IMG/VR virus record: IMGVR_UViG_3300046511_000187
Coordinates: 1-63,598 of that record
Source: a virus
Length of the DNA stretch: 63,598 nt
Direction: 5' to 3' (one strand)
Shown one piece after another: positions 56,796-63,239 of the stretch (positions are counted from its first letter, which is position 1; each line of letters opens with the position of its first letter). The translations under genes were made by a program, and so were the position numbers. Below the pieces are notes generated by a model. It had not been told where the DNA came from, made no database searches, and worked only from the letters and a program-made list of their open reading frames with translations.

Positions 56796-59232
56796 AGCAG
56801 ACTCACCGTACCTGTTCGTGATGGTGAGCAAGCCATCCGATGGCATGATGGCATGGTTCTGGCGGCAGGTTCACGCAGCGGGCATCCTCAAGGCGAAGTG
56901 CCGCCTCGTGTACCTGATCGACGAGCCGCCCGCAGGCGCGGGCAACAAGCCGCTCAAGTCGCAGATCCGCTCGGCGCGCACGCGCTTCGAGCAGGACATC
57001 AAGCGTAGCAAGCCGCAGGTCGTCATCCCGATGGGCACCGAGCCCTTCAACCTGCTGACGGGCATCAACGAGGGCATCTTCGACGCGCGTGGTTACCTGA
57101 TCCAGAAGGACCTGTTCCGCCCCAAGGCGACCGAGGTCTGGAAGCAGGTCGGCACGTACGTCAACGCGAGCAAGGCGACCGGCGCGAAGGCCGGCGACCC
57201 CAAGATGAAGTGGGTGAAGGAACTCATGCCGGGCCTGCTGGACGGGTTCGACGGCTACGTCATTCCCACGTTCACGCTCGATCACATCCGTACTGAAGGT
57301 TATGCTGTGAGCCCGGCGTTCATCGCTGATCTCCAGCGCGTCTGCCGAGCAGGCAACGGGGATCTTCGTGAGGTCGCGCTCTCCAACTACCACACGGTCT
57401 TGGAGACCTGCCCCGGCCCCGAACTGCTCGGTGATCTTGTGGCCGTCGACATCGAGACTCACGGAATCGACAACGAGGTCATCGACCTCGTCTCCTTCTC
57501 CGATGGGGAGACGACGGCCGCCCTCGACTGGAGCGAGGGAACTCGCGTCTACATCGAGCGCCTGATGAACCAGCCGGGCCGCATGATCGCGTTCCACAAC
57601 AGCCCGTTCGATCTGCCCCGGCTCCAAGCCAACGGCGTCTACGTGAGCCAGTCGGTCATCGACACTCAGTTGTTCGACACGATGTTCGCCTTCGTCAACG
57701 TCCAGCCCGACCTGCACAAGGCACTCGGGCGGGCGTGCTCCGTGCTGCTGGACCTGCGTCCGTGGAAGACGAGCAGCCGCAACAAGGTCGACACTCACTG
57801 GCGCGCGATGGTCAAGTCGGACCCGCGTCGCTATTCGGCGAAGGACAGCTTCAACACGTACTGGCTCGCGACGCAGTTGATCGCGGTCATGAAGCAGCTT
57901 GGCGCGTGGGACTACTTCATGGGGCAGGGCAAGCATCCCGGCCCCGGCGTCATGGCAACCCTGCCCGTGCTGGCCGAGATGTCGCGCGGCGGCATCCGAG
58001 TTTCACGCAGGGCCGCGCTGGCCCTCCAGCCCAAGCTGGAGAAGCGGGCGATGCGCTACGCTCAGATGTGGCGGCGGATGTTCCCGCTCGTGAACCCGAT
58101 GTCGAACCCGCAGTTGATGAAGCTCTTCTACAAGAAGTGGGGCCTGCCCCCGCAGCGGAACAAGGAGGACGGCATCAGCGTGGACGAACTCGCGCTGGTC
58201 CGGCTCTCGGCGTTCGTGAAGGACAACCGAGAGGACGAGACGATCCCCGGCGCGTGGCAGACCGACGCGCGCTCGGTACCTCGGACGTTCGAGCTACTGC
58301 TGAAGCTCCGCAAGGTGACCAAGATGCTTGGCACTTACGTCACGCCTGTCATGCTTGGCGAGGACCAGTGGGTGCATCCGAGCTATCTGCCGGCGTCGAA
58401 GGACTCCGAGCGGGGCGGTGCGAAGATGGACGCGAAGGGCGCGGCGGCCACGGGCCGGCTCGCCAGCTTCGGGCCCAACATCCAGAACCAGATGAAGGAC
58501 GAGATCGCCGGCACGACCGTGCGGCACCTGTACGTGCCCGACACGGACGCGATGTGCTTCGTGCAGGCCGACTACTCGGCTGCTGAACTCTGGGCGCAGG
58601 GTGGCATGGCGAACGACCGGAAGCTACTCAAGGACTTGCAGGGCACGAAGCCCAACGACATCCACACGCTGAACGCTGCCCGTATCGGGGTGAGCCGCAA
58701 GGTCTGCAAGAACGTGACCTACGCCTCGCAGTACCTCGCCGGCCCGGCCAAGGTGTCGTCGATGATCTTGGAGCAGGAGCACTTCTACGTCAGTGTCGCC
58801 GAGTGTCTCGAAGTCGCCAACGGCATCTGGGGCTACTACACCGATGTCACGGCGTACAAGGAGATGCTGGTCGACCTCTGCACGGAGCAGCGGTACATCA
58901 CCAACCCGTTCGGTCGCACCCGGTTCTTCCACTCCGGCAAGGCGACGGCGGCGGTCAACTTCATCCCGCAGTCGATCGTGGCGGACATCCTCTGGTGCGT
59001 CCTGAAGCCCGTTGCGGACTTCGCGCGCTCCCTCGATGGCCGGCTCGTCACGACGGTCCACGACTCGATCCTCCTCTGCGTCCCGGCCGACAAGGTCGAC
59101 GAAGCAGCGAGGGGGCTGAAGACGATCATGGAGCAGCGGTTCCACAACATCAAGAAGAACTTCTATATCCCCGTGAGCGTCGAGGTCGGAGCACCCGGCG
59201 CGAGTTGGGGCGAACTGGAGGAGATCGCGTGA
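56779..59232 (+). CDS. Family A DNA polymerase with UDG-like N-terminus (817 aa)
   Basis: ATG 56779 has GGAGGG just upstream; the longer reading to 56692 overlaps the previous gene too far. Residues 1-~215 resemble the uracil-DNA-glycosylase fold fused to some phage polymerases (VVIPMGTEPFNLLTGI, VIPTFTLDHIR), with the HPS-type catalytic motif not conserved. The 3'-5' exonuclease has VAVDIETHGID, MIAFHNSPFDLP and YSAKDSFNTYWLA. Polymerase motif A is FVQADYSAAELW (about residue 597), motif B RKVCKNVTYASQYLAG, and motif C TTVHDSILL (about residue 759). It is the replicative enzyme of the phage. Confidence 0.9.
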   Translation: MKAEGRADSPYLFVMVSKPSDGMMAWFWRQVHAAGILKAKCRLVYLIDEPPAGAGNKPLKSQIRSARTRFEQDIKRSKPQVVIPMGTEPFNLLTGINEGIFDARGYLIQKDLFRPKATEVWKQVGTYVNASKATGAKAGDPKMKWVKELMPGLLDGFDGYVIPTFTLDHIRTEGYAVSPAFIADLQRVCRAGNGDLREVALSNYHTVLETCPGPELLGDLVAVDIETHGIDNEVIDLVSFSDGETTAALDWSEGTRVYIERLMNQPGRMIAFHNSPFDLPRLQANGVYVSQSVIDTQLFDTMFAFVNVQPDLHKALGRACSVLLDLRPWKTSSRNKVDTHWRAMVKSDPRRYSAKDSFNTYWLATQLIAVMKQLGAWDYFMGQGKHPGPGVMATLPVLAEMSRGGIRVSRRAALALQPKLEKRAMRYAQMWRRMFPLVNPMSNPQLMKLFYKKWGLPPQRNKEDGISVDELALVRLSAFVKDNREDETIPGAWQTDARSVPRTFELLLKLRKVTKMLGTYVTPVMLGEDQWVHPSYLPASKDSERGGAKMDAKGAAATGRLASFGPNIQNQMKDEIAGTTVRHLYVPDTDAMCFVQADYSAAELWAQGGMANDRKLLKDLQGTKPNDIHTLNAARIGVSRKVCKNVTYASQYLAGPAKVSSMILEQEHFYVSVAECLEVANGIWGYYTDVTAYKEMLVDLCTEQRYITNPFGRTRFFHSGKATAAVNFIPQSIVADILWCVLKPVADFARSLDGRLVTTVHDSILLCVPADKVDEAARGLKTIMEQRFHNIKKNFYIPVSVEVGAPGASWGELEEIA

Positions 59233-59612
59233 GACATGAGTTTCCAGTACCTGACCCATCGGCTACGGCCGGCAGCGGTCAGTTCACCGTGAAGGACAGC
59301 GGCAAGCGCGAGGCGTATGCCTCGGGCATGGTCCGTGACACGCAGGACAACAAGCTGATGTACGAACTCGTCTTCGACGGGCCCCTCGTGGATCGGCTGG
59401 CCGCGCACCTGACGAAGGGCGCAGTCAAGTATGGCAAGAGCAACTGGACGCTCGCGAACAGTGAAGCCGAGATGGAGCGGTTCCGCTCGTCGGCCACACG
59501 GCACATGCGCCAGTGGCTGCGGGGCGATCAGGACGAGGACCACGCGATGGCCGTCGTCTTCAACATCAACGCATACGAGTACGTGAAGGCACGGCTCGCG
59601 GAGGGCAAGTGA
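59229..59612 (+). CDS. dATP/dGTP diphosphohydrolase-like protein (DUF5664/MazZ-type, 127 aa)
   Basis: GTG 59229 overlaps the polymerase stop. The sequence YASGMVRDTQDNKLMYELVF, LAAHLTKGAVKYGKSNWTLA, FRSSATRHMRQWLRGDQDED and HAMAVVFNINAYEYV follow the DUF5664 N-terminal diphosphohydrolase pattern (KYGxxNW, SAxRHxxxW, DEDHxAAxxFN). The MazG-like fold would hydrolyse dNTPs to dNMP and PPi. In 2-aminoadenine phages a related enzyme (MazZ) supplies dGMP, but no PurZ was found here. Confidence 0.72.
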   Translation: MRHEFPVPDPSATAGSGQFTVKDSGKREAYASGMVRDTQDNKLMYELVFDGPLVDRLAAHLTKGAVKYGKSNWTLANSEAEMERFRSSATRHMRQWLRGDQDEDHAMAVVFNINAYEYVKARLAEGK

Positions 59613-59842
59613 AGCTCCAGATCGCGGCGATTCGCCGCAAGGGCAGTTGGCGTGGTGCGCTCGTCGAGGAAGGGCGCTTCATGGATGCGCTCATCATGCC
59701 GGGTCTGTTCGACCTCGCCACGACGGCGCTGAGTCAACTCATCCTCCTGAACGACGAGCCGGATGGCACCTTGGTCACGATCGAGGTGACGCTCGCTCCG
59801 CCGGCTGCGGAGGGCTCCGCGGGTGGACAGCCAACTTCGTGA
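59609..59842 (+). CDS. Unknown small protein (77 aa)
   Basis: GTG 59609 overlaps the previous stop. Basic start (KLQIAAIRRKGSWRGALVEE) and beta-like VTIEVTLAPPAAEGSAGGQP. It overlaps the endolysin start by 20 bases. No known family. Confidence 0.5.
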   Translation: MKLQIAAIRRKGSWRGALVEEGRFMDALIMPGLFDLATTALSQLILLNDEPDGTLVTIEVTLAPPAAEGSAGGQPTS

Positions 59843-60293
59843 TGAACTGACGCGCGACGAGGGCTGTCGGCTCTCGGCGTACCAAGACACGCGAGGCTTC
59901 TGGACGATCGGCGTCGGGCACCTGCTTGGCAATGCCGCCCGGATGACCTCGATCACGCCGTACGAGGCGCTATCGCTCCTCGCGGGCGATGTCGATGCAG
60001 CCCAGAAGGCCATCGAGGAACTGTTCCCCGACTGGTCACCCTGCGGCTGCACGCACGTCATGTGCGAGGGCGATCGGGTGCGTAACCGGGCGCTCATCAA
60101 CATGGTCTTCAACCGTGGCATCGGGGCGATGCAGACCTCGACGAGTATCACGCCGGCCATCAGGCAGGCGATGAAGGACAAGAACTGGGCCCCAGTGACG
60201 GTGGCGATTGCGGGCTCCGAATGGGCCCGCCAAGTTGGAGCGCGCGCCACCCGGCTCGCGTACATGCTGGAACATGGGGAGGTCATGCCGTGA
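59823..60293 (+). CDS. Endolysin, T4-lysozyme-type muramidase (GH24, 156 aa)
   Basis: TRDEGCRLSAYQDTRGFWTI then GVGHLLG has the catalytic triad spacing E13-D22-T28 exactly as in T4 lysozyme (9 and 6 residues). No signal or SAR sequence is visible, so export through the holin is expected. It cleaves peptidoglycan at lysis. The endolysin lies in the rightward unit while the holin is at the end of the leftward unit, an unusual split. Confidence 0.9.
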   Translation: MDSQLRDELTRDEGCRLSAYQDTRGFWTIGVGHLLGNAARMTSITPYEALSLLAGDVDAAQKAIEELFPDWSPCGCTHVMCEGDRVRNRALINMVFNRGIGAMQTSTSITPAIRQAMKDKNWAPVTVAIAGSEWARQVGARATRLAYMLEHGEVMP

Positions 60294-60445
60294 ACGAGCT
60301 TCGCGAAGCAGTCGTGCGCCTGTGCAACGCCGCCTACTGGGAGGACAACTCCGGTCGGAAGACCGAGTCCGAGCAGCGGGCGCTCTGGCAGGCTGTCCTG
60401 AAGGCCGGCCTCATCACCCGTGACGAGTTCGGAGTCTGGCGGTGA
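60290..60445 (+). CDS. Unknown small protein (51 aa)
   Basis: GTG 60290 overlaps the endolysin stop. The sequence NELREAVVRLCNAAYWEDNS then SEQRALWQAVLKAGLITRDE is helical. It fits the chain of overlaps. No known family. Confidence 0.5.
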   Translation: MNELREAVVRLCNAAYWEDNSGRKTESEQRALWQAVLKAGLITRDEFGVWR

Positions 60446-60618
60446 GGTTCAAGAACGGAAGCCCGTTGGTCATCTATCTCGTGACGTATCAGGAGAGCGG
60501 TGACACGGTTGCTTTCACCAGCGTCAGAGAGCGGAAGCAGTTCGTCACGGCGATGGAAGGTTACACCGACGCCGAAACTCCCGTGCTCGCCACCTACGTA
60601 CTGAAGGAGAAGAAGTGA
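60442..60618 (+). CDS. Unknown small protein (58 aa)
   Basis: GTG 60442 overlaps the previous stop. The sequence FKNGSPLVIYLVTYQESGDT then SVRERKQFVTAMEGYTDAET is a beta-beta-helix plan. No known family. Confidence 0.5.
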   Translation: MRFKNGSPLVIYLVTYQESGDTVAFTSVRERKQFVTAMEGYTDAETPVLATYVLKEKK

Positions 60619-61193
60619 GGATCGGACTCGACATCGACGGCGTGATGTACAAGTGGGACAAGACGGCGCGCTACATGCTCCGCGAAGTCCTGCCCAACAG
60701 CCCCTACAAGATGGGCCCGCTCAAGGAGAGCGAGTCGCAGTACTGGAACTGGATCAAGGACAACGTCTCGCCCGAGCACTGGCGCTGGCTCTGGGAAGAG
60801 GCAGTGGGCCTCGGCCTCTACCGGTACGGCCACCTGTACCCCGGCACGGTCCAAGCCGTGAGGGAACTGGCGACGGTGGGCGAGGTCGTGCTCATCACGC
60901 ACCGCCCGAAGGATGCCATCCGTGACACGGTTGCGTGGCTGTCGCTGCTCGACCTGCCGGTCGCCGGGATGAGCTTCCTGACGAACATGGAGCCGAAGTC
61001 CCTCGTGCTGCCGCACTGCGACATCTACCTCGACGACAAGCCGGAGAACATCGTCGACCTGATGGAGAACACCAGCGGTGACGCCGTCATGATGCACCAG
61101 CCATGGAACAAGGATCACCGCCACCTCGGCGGGGTCGCCACATGGGCCGCGTTCGTGGAGCGCGTCCGCAACCTCAAGGGAGTACCCGCGTGA
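60615..61193 (+). CDS. HAD-family 5'-nucleotidase-like protein (192 aa)
   Basis: Motif I is IGLDIDGVMYKWD (nucleophile and acid Asp). Motif II is VVLITHRPKDA. Motif IV is CDIYLDDKPENIVDL. This is the small deoxyribonucleotidase-type HAD architecture. It would dephosphorylate nucleotides or a sugar phosphate; pairing with the dNTP diphosphohydrolase suggests nucleotide-pool control. GTG 60615 overlaps the previous stop. Confidence 0.75.
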   Translation: MRIGLDIDGVMYKWDKTARYMLREVLPNSPYKMGPLKESESQYWNWIKDNVSPEHWRWLWEEAVGLGLYRYGHLYPGTVQAVRELATVGEVVLITHRPKDAIRDTVAWLSLLDLPVAGMSFLTNMEPKSLVLPHCDIYLDDKPENIVDLMENTSGDAVMMHQPWNKDHRHLGGVATWAAFVERVRNLKGVPA

Positions 61194-61726
61194 AGACGCT
61201 TCTCGTCACACTGATGCTCATGCTCGCTGTCCCGGCCCATGCGGCCGTCTCGCTGTTCGCCACGGTCAATCCGCAGTCCGAAGTCCGCAACCCGGTGCAG
61301 GGCGGAGCCTCCGTGGAGGGCAAGGGCCTGCGACTCGGGGCCTCCCTCGGCGCTGCCGGCGCTGCCAGTGGCACGCTCGATCTGGTGGAGCGCACGCGTT
61401 CGGGCCTCGTGCTCGGCGTCGGCGTCGTGGCCGATCGGCTGTTCGCGGACGACTACTCGGACGTGATCGTCGTGCTCGACTCGACGACCACCGTCAGCCG
61501 TCACGATCAGGGCAAGCACAAGGGTGATAAGCACCAGCACGGCAACCGCACGTTCACGACGGTCCGCTCGTACCAGAGCGTCCTGTCCATTGGCAACGTC
61601 GACCTTGGCCTGTCGTCCTCGCTGTTCCTCGGCGTCGGTGGCCCCCGTGGCCTGTTCGCCGAGTCGCGCGCCGTGTTCAACGGTGGCGAGGTGAGCGACC
61701 GGGTCAGCGTGGGCCTGCGGTGGTAG
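61190..61726 (+). CDS. Exported protein with signal peptide and terminal Trp, OMP-like (178 aa)
   Basis: MKTLLVTLMLMLAVPAHA is a textbook signal peptide with a predicted cut after AHA. The mature part alternates hydrophobic and small residues (LGASLGAAGAASGTLDLVER; LVLGVGVVADRLF), suggesting a beta barrel, and ends VSDRVSVGLRW, like a beta-barrel insertion signal. A His/Lys-rich loop (HDQGKHKGDKHQHGNR) may bind metal. It could be an outer-membrane superinfection-exclusion protein. The start is GTG 61190. Confidence 0.65.
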   Translation: MKTLLVTLMLMLAVPAHAAVSLFATVNPQSEVRNPVQGGASVEGKGLRLGASLGAAGAASGTLDLVERTRSGLVLGVGVVADRLFADDYSDVIVVLDSTTTVSRHDQGKHKGDKHQHGNRTFTTVRSYQSVLSIGNVDLGLSSSLFLGVGGPRGLFAESRAVFNGGEVSDRVSVGLRW

Positions 61727-61908
61727 TGATCTGCGACGCGTACGCATGGGGCGACGTGCCTCCGCCATGGGCGTTACTGCCCGACGGGACGCTCGTCGTC
61801 GTCATCGACCCCACGCGCGGTGGCAGTCGGGGCGATGGGACACCCATCCGGTGCTACCTTGCCGGTCGGGTCGAAAGTGGCAAGGTGCCACACTGGACGG
61901 CCGTATGA
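61726..61908 (+). CDS. Unknown small protein (60 aa)
   Basis: GTG 61726 overlaps the previous stop by one base (an upstream GTG at 61720 is possible). The sequence CDAYAWGDVPPPWALLPDGT then GTPIRCYLAGRVESGKVPHW is beta-like. No known family. Confidence 0.45.
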   Translation: MICDAYAWGDVPPPWALLPDGTLVVVIDPTRGGSRGDGTPIRCYLAGRVESGKVPHWTAV

Positions 61909-62489
61909 ACAACAAGATGCTGCTGATCGACACCGAGACAGGGGGACTAGACGCCTCCTCTCACTCGATCCTCTCGCTGGCCGCCCTCGTGGTGGACTAC
62001 GCGGGGCGGACGATCGACGAGATGTACACGCTCATCGACGAGGGCGAGAACGTCATCACCGAGGACTCAGCGCTCGCGATCAATGGCCTCTCGATGGTCA
62101 CGATCCAGCAGAGGGGCGTCTCGCCGATCCGGGCCGTGGGCCTGCTCTACGAGATGCTGAACCGGCACAACATGCTGCACAACGTCACGGTCGTGGCGCA
62201 CAGTGTCAAGTTCGACTTCCCGTTCCTGCGGCGTCTGTTCCGCGAGGCCGGCATCAACGACACCTGCTTCAACGATGTGTTCTCCCACCGGACGATCTGC
62301 ACGCAGGCCGGCGCGGGGCTCCTCATGCAGGCCGGCGTCATCAATCCGACGTCGACCTCCCTCGCTAATCTGTGCGAGTACTTCAAGATTCCACTCAATC
62401 GGACGAAGGGCCACAACGCACTGGAAGATGCACGGGCCACGGCCGCGGTGTTCGAGTGCCTGCTGCAACGCTGTCAGGAGGGCCTGTGA
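61905..62489 (+). CDS. 3'-5' exonuclease, DEDDh DnaQ-like (194 aa)
   Basis: LLIDTETGGLDASSHSIL is Exo I (D-x-E). VVAHSVKFDFPFLRRLF is Exo II. KGHNALEDARATAAVFECLL is Exo III with His and Asp five residues apart. This is the proofreading or RNase T-like family. It could trim RNA or DNA 3' ends. ATG 61905 overlaps the previous stop (ATGA). Confidence 0.83.
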   Translation: MNNKMLLIDTETGGLDASSHSILSLAALVVDYAGRTIDEMYTLIDEGENVITEDSALAINGLSMVTIQQRGVSPIRAVGLLYEMLNRHNMLHNVTVVAHSVKFDFPFLRRLFREAGINDTCFNDVFSHRTICTQAGAGLLMQAGVINPTSTSLANLCEYFKIPLNRTKGHNALEDARATAAVFECLLQRCQEGL

Positions 62490-62740
62490 AGCAGAAGCCG
62501 AAGATCAACATCGTGCTGGAGACGCTCTGCGGTTGCACGCGGACGTTGGAGAACGTCGAGCGGTTCACTGGTACGTACTACCAAGTGATGCTGCCGACGA
62601 CTGCGAAGTTCTTCGACCCGGATCAGACCGACCTGTTCGACGTGAGCCCCGAGGCGAATCGGCGCACGTTCCAGATCGAGCGGACGACGTGGATCACGGA
62701 TGACTACTGTGTGATGCACTACAAGGAGATCCGCAGGTAG
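62486..62740 (+). CDS. Unknown protein, last gene of the rightward unit (84 aa)
   Basis: GTG 62486 overlaps the exonuclease stop. The sequence KINIVLETLCGCTRTLENVE then RRTFQIERTTWITDDYCVMH is beta-rich with a C-x-C. No known family. A gap and the tRNA genes follow. Confidence 0.5.
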   Translation: MKQKPKINIVLETLCGCTRTLENVERFTGTYYQVMLPTTAKFFDPDQTDLFDVSPEANRRTFQIERTTWITDDYCVMHYKEIRR

Positions 62741-62892
62741 GGTTCCGACACGGGTTCTAAGCGATTGCACCGTATGCCTAAGTCGGCGGCCCGGACCAGC
62801 CGCGTGCATGAGGTCTACAACGTGGGGAGCCGGCCAGCGGTTTATAGGGGGCCTGCAAGCGGAACGCGGTGGCGTCGGGTCCGCACCATCTT
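62741..62892. other. Intergenic leader of the tRNA genes
   Basis: No ORF. The plus strand contains TTTATAGGGG near 62841 as a possible -10 without a clear -35, and a 6-bp dyad CGGACC / GGTCCG (62792-62797 and 62878-62883). It probably carries processing signals or a promoter for the tRNAs, but I see no convincing site. Confidence 0.4.
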
Positions 62893-62969
62893 TGGCATGT
62901 AGCTCAGTTGGTAGATGCACCCGTCTGTTAAACGGGAGGTCGCAGGTTCGAGTCCTGCCATGCCAGCCA
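62893..62969 (+). tRNA. tRNA-Asn (GTT), CCA encoded
   Basis: The acceptor stem TGGCATG/CATGCCA is perfect. The anticodon stem CCCGT/ACGGG carries loop CTGTTAA (anticodon GTT). The T-arm is GCAGG-TTCGAGT-CCTGC. Discriminator G is followed by an encoded CCA (62967-62969). The D-arm is GCTC ... GATGC, one base longer on its 3' side than usual, giving a bulged T at 62916. It would serve the AAC codons used throughout the genome. Confidence 0.9.
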
Positions 62970-62971
62970 GC

Positions 62972-63046
62972 GTGACTGGTCGCGAAGAGTCGAGCGGGGA
63001 GGCTGTGAACCTCCCTTACCGGATGCGAGTTCCGGCAGTCACTCCA
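62972..63046 (+). tRNA. Degenerate tRNA-like gene, anticodon GTG (His), CCA encoded
   Basis: It starts two bases after the tRNA-Asn CCA. Acceptor GTGACTG/CAGTCAC is 7 perfect pairs. Anticodon stem GGAGG/CCTCC carries loop CTGTGAA (GTG). T-stem CCGGA/TCCGG is 5 perfect pairs with loop TGCGAGT (normal TTCRANY changed at position 55). D-stem is only CGC/GCG and the loop lacks GG. The discriminator is T and CCA follows (63044-63046). It has no G(-1) and no C73, the main His identity elements. Confidence 0.65.
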
Positions 63047-63055
63047 CAAACGCAA

Positions 63056-63094
63056 AAAGCCCCGTCAGTCCTGTTCAAGGACCGGCGGGGCTTT
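63056..63094. terminator. Bidirectional intrinsic terminator between the converging units
   Basis: AAAGCCCCGTC pairs with GGCGGGGCTTT and an inner GTCC/GGAC extends the stem around a 7-nt loop. Reading left, the stem is followed by TTTTTGCG; reading right, by TTTCGTGTTT. It therefore ends both the tRNA/rightward transcript and the leftward late transcript. Confidence 0.85.
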
Positions 63095-63109
63095 CGTGTT
63101 TCTACTGGG

Positions 63110-63238
63110 CTACTTCAGGTGCATCCGCTTCTCGACGAGCATCGCGCCGACCGCGAAGCCCGCTCCGAAGAGCAGGCCGTTCAGTACGATGCCGACGGCC
63201 GAGACGAGCAACTGCAACAGCATGAGCAGGACGTTCAT
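63110..63238 (-). CDS. Single-helix membrane peptide after the holin (42 aa)
   Basis: ATG 63238 lies one base after the holin stop, with GGGGAAC about 8 bases upstream. The sequence NVLLMLLQLLVSAVGIVLNG, then LLFGAGFAVGAMLVEKRMHL then K, is one long or two short hydrophobic helices and a basic tail. It is the last gene before the terminator. Likely part of lysis (antiholin or accessory), inferred from position. Confidence 0.6.
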   Translation of the reverse strand: MNVLLMLLQLLVSAVGIVLNGLLFGAGFAVGAMLVEKRMHLK

Positions 63239-63239
63239 G

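Noticed and set aside
59229-59612. 2-aminoadenine (Z) genome biosynthesis
   Set aside because: Only the MazZ-like partner was found; no PurZ or DatZ homologue was recognised.
62792-62887. Third tRNA upstream of tRNA-Asn (dyad CGGACC/GGTCCG, then CACCA)
   Set aside because: No anticodon arm or T-arm could be assembled and the distance is too long for a standard tRNA.
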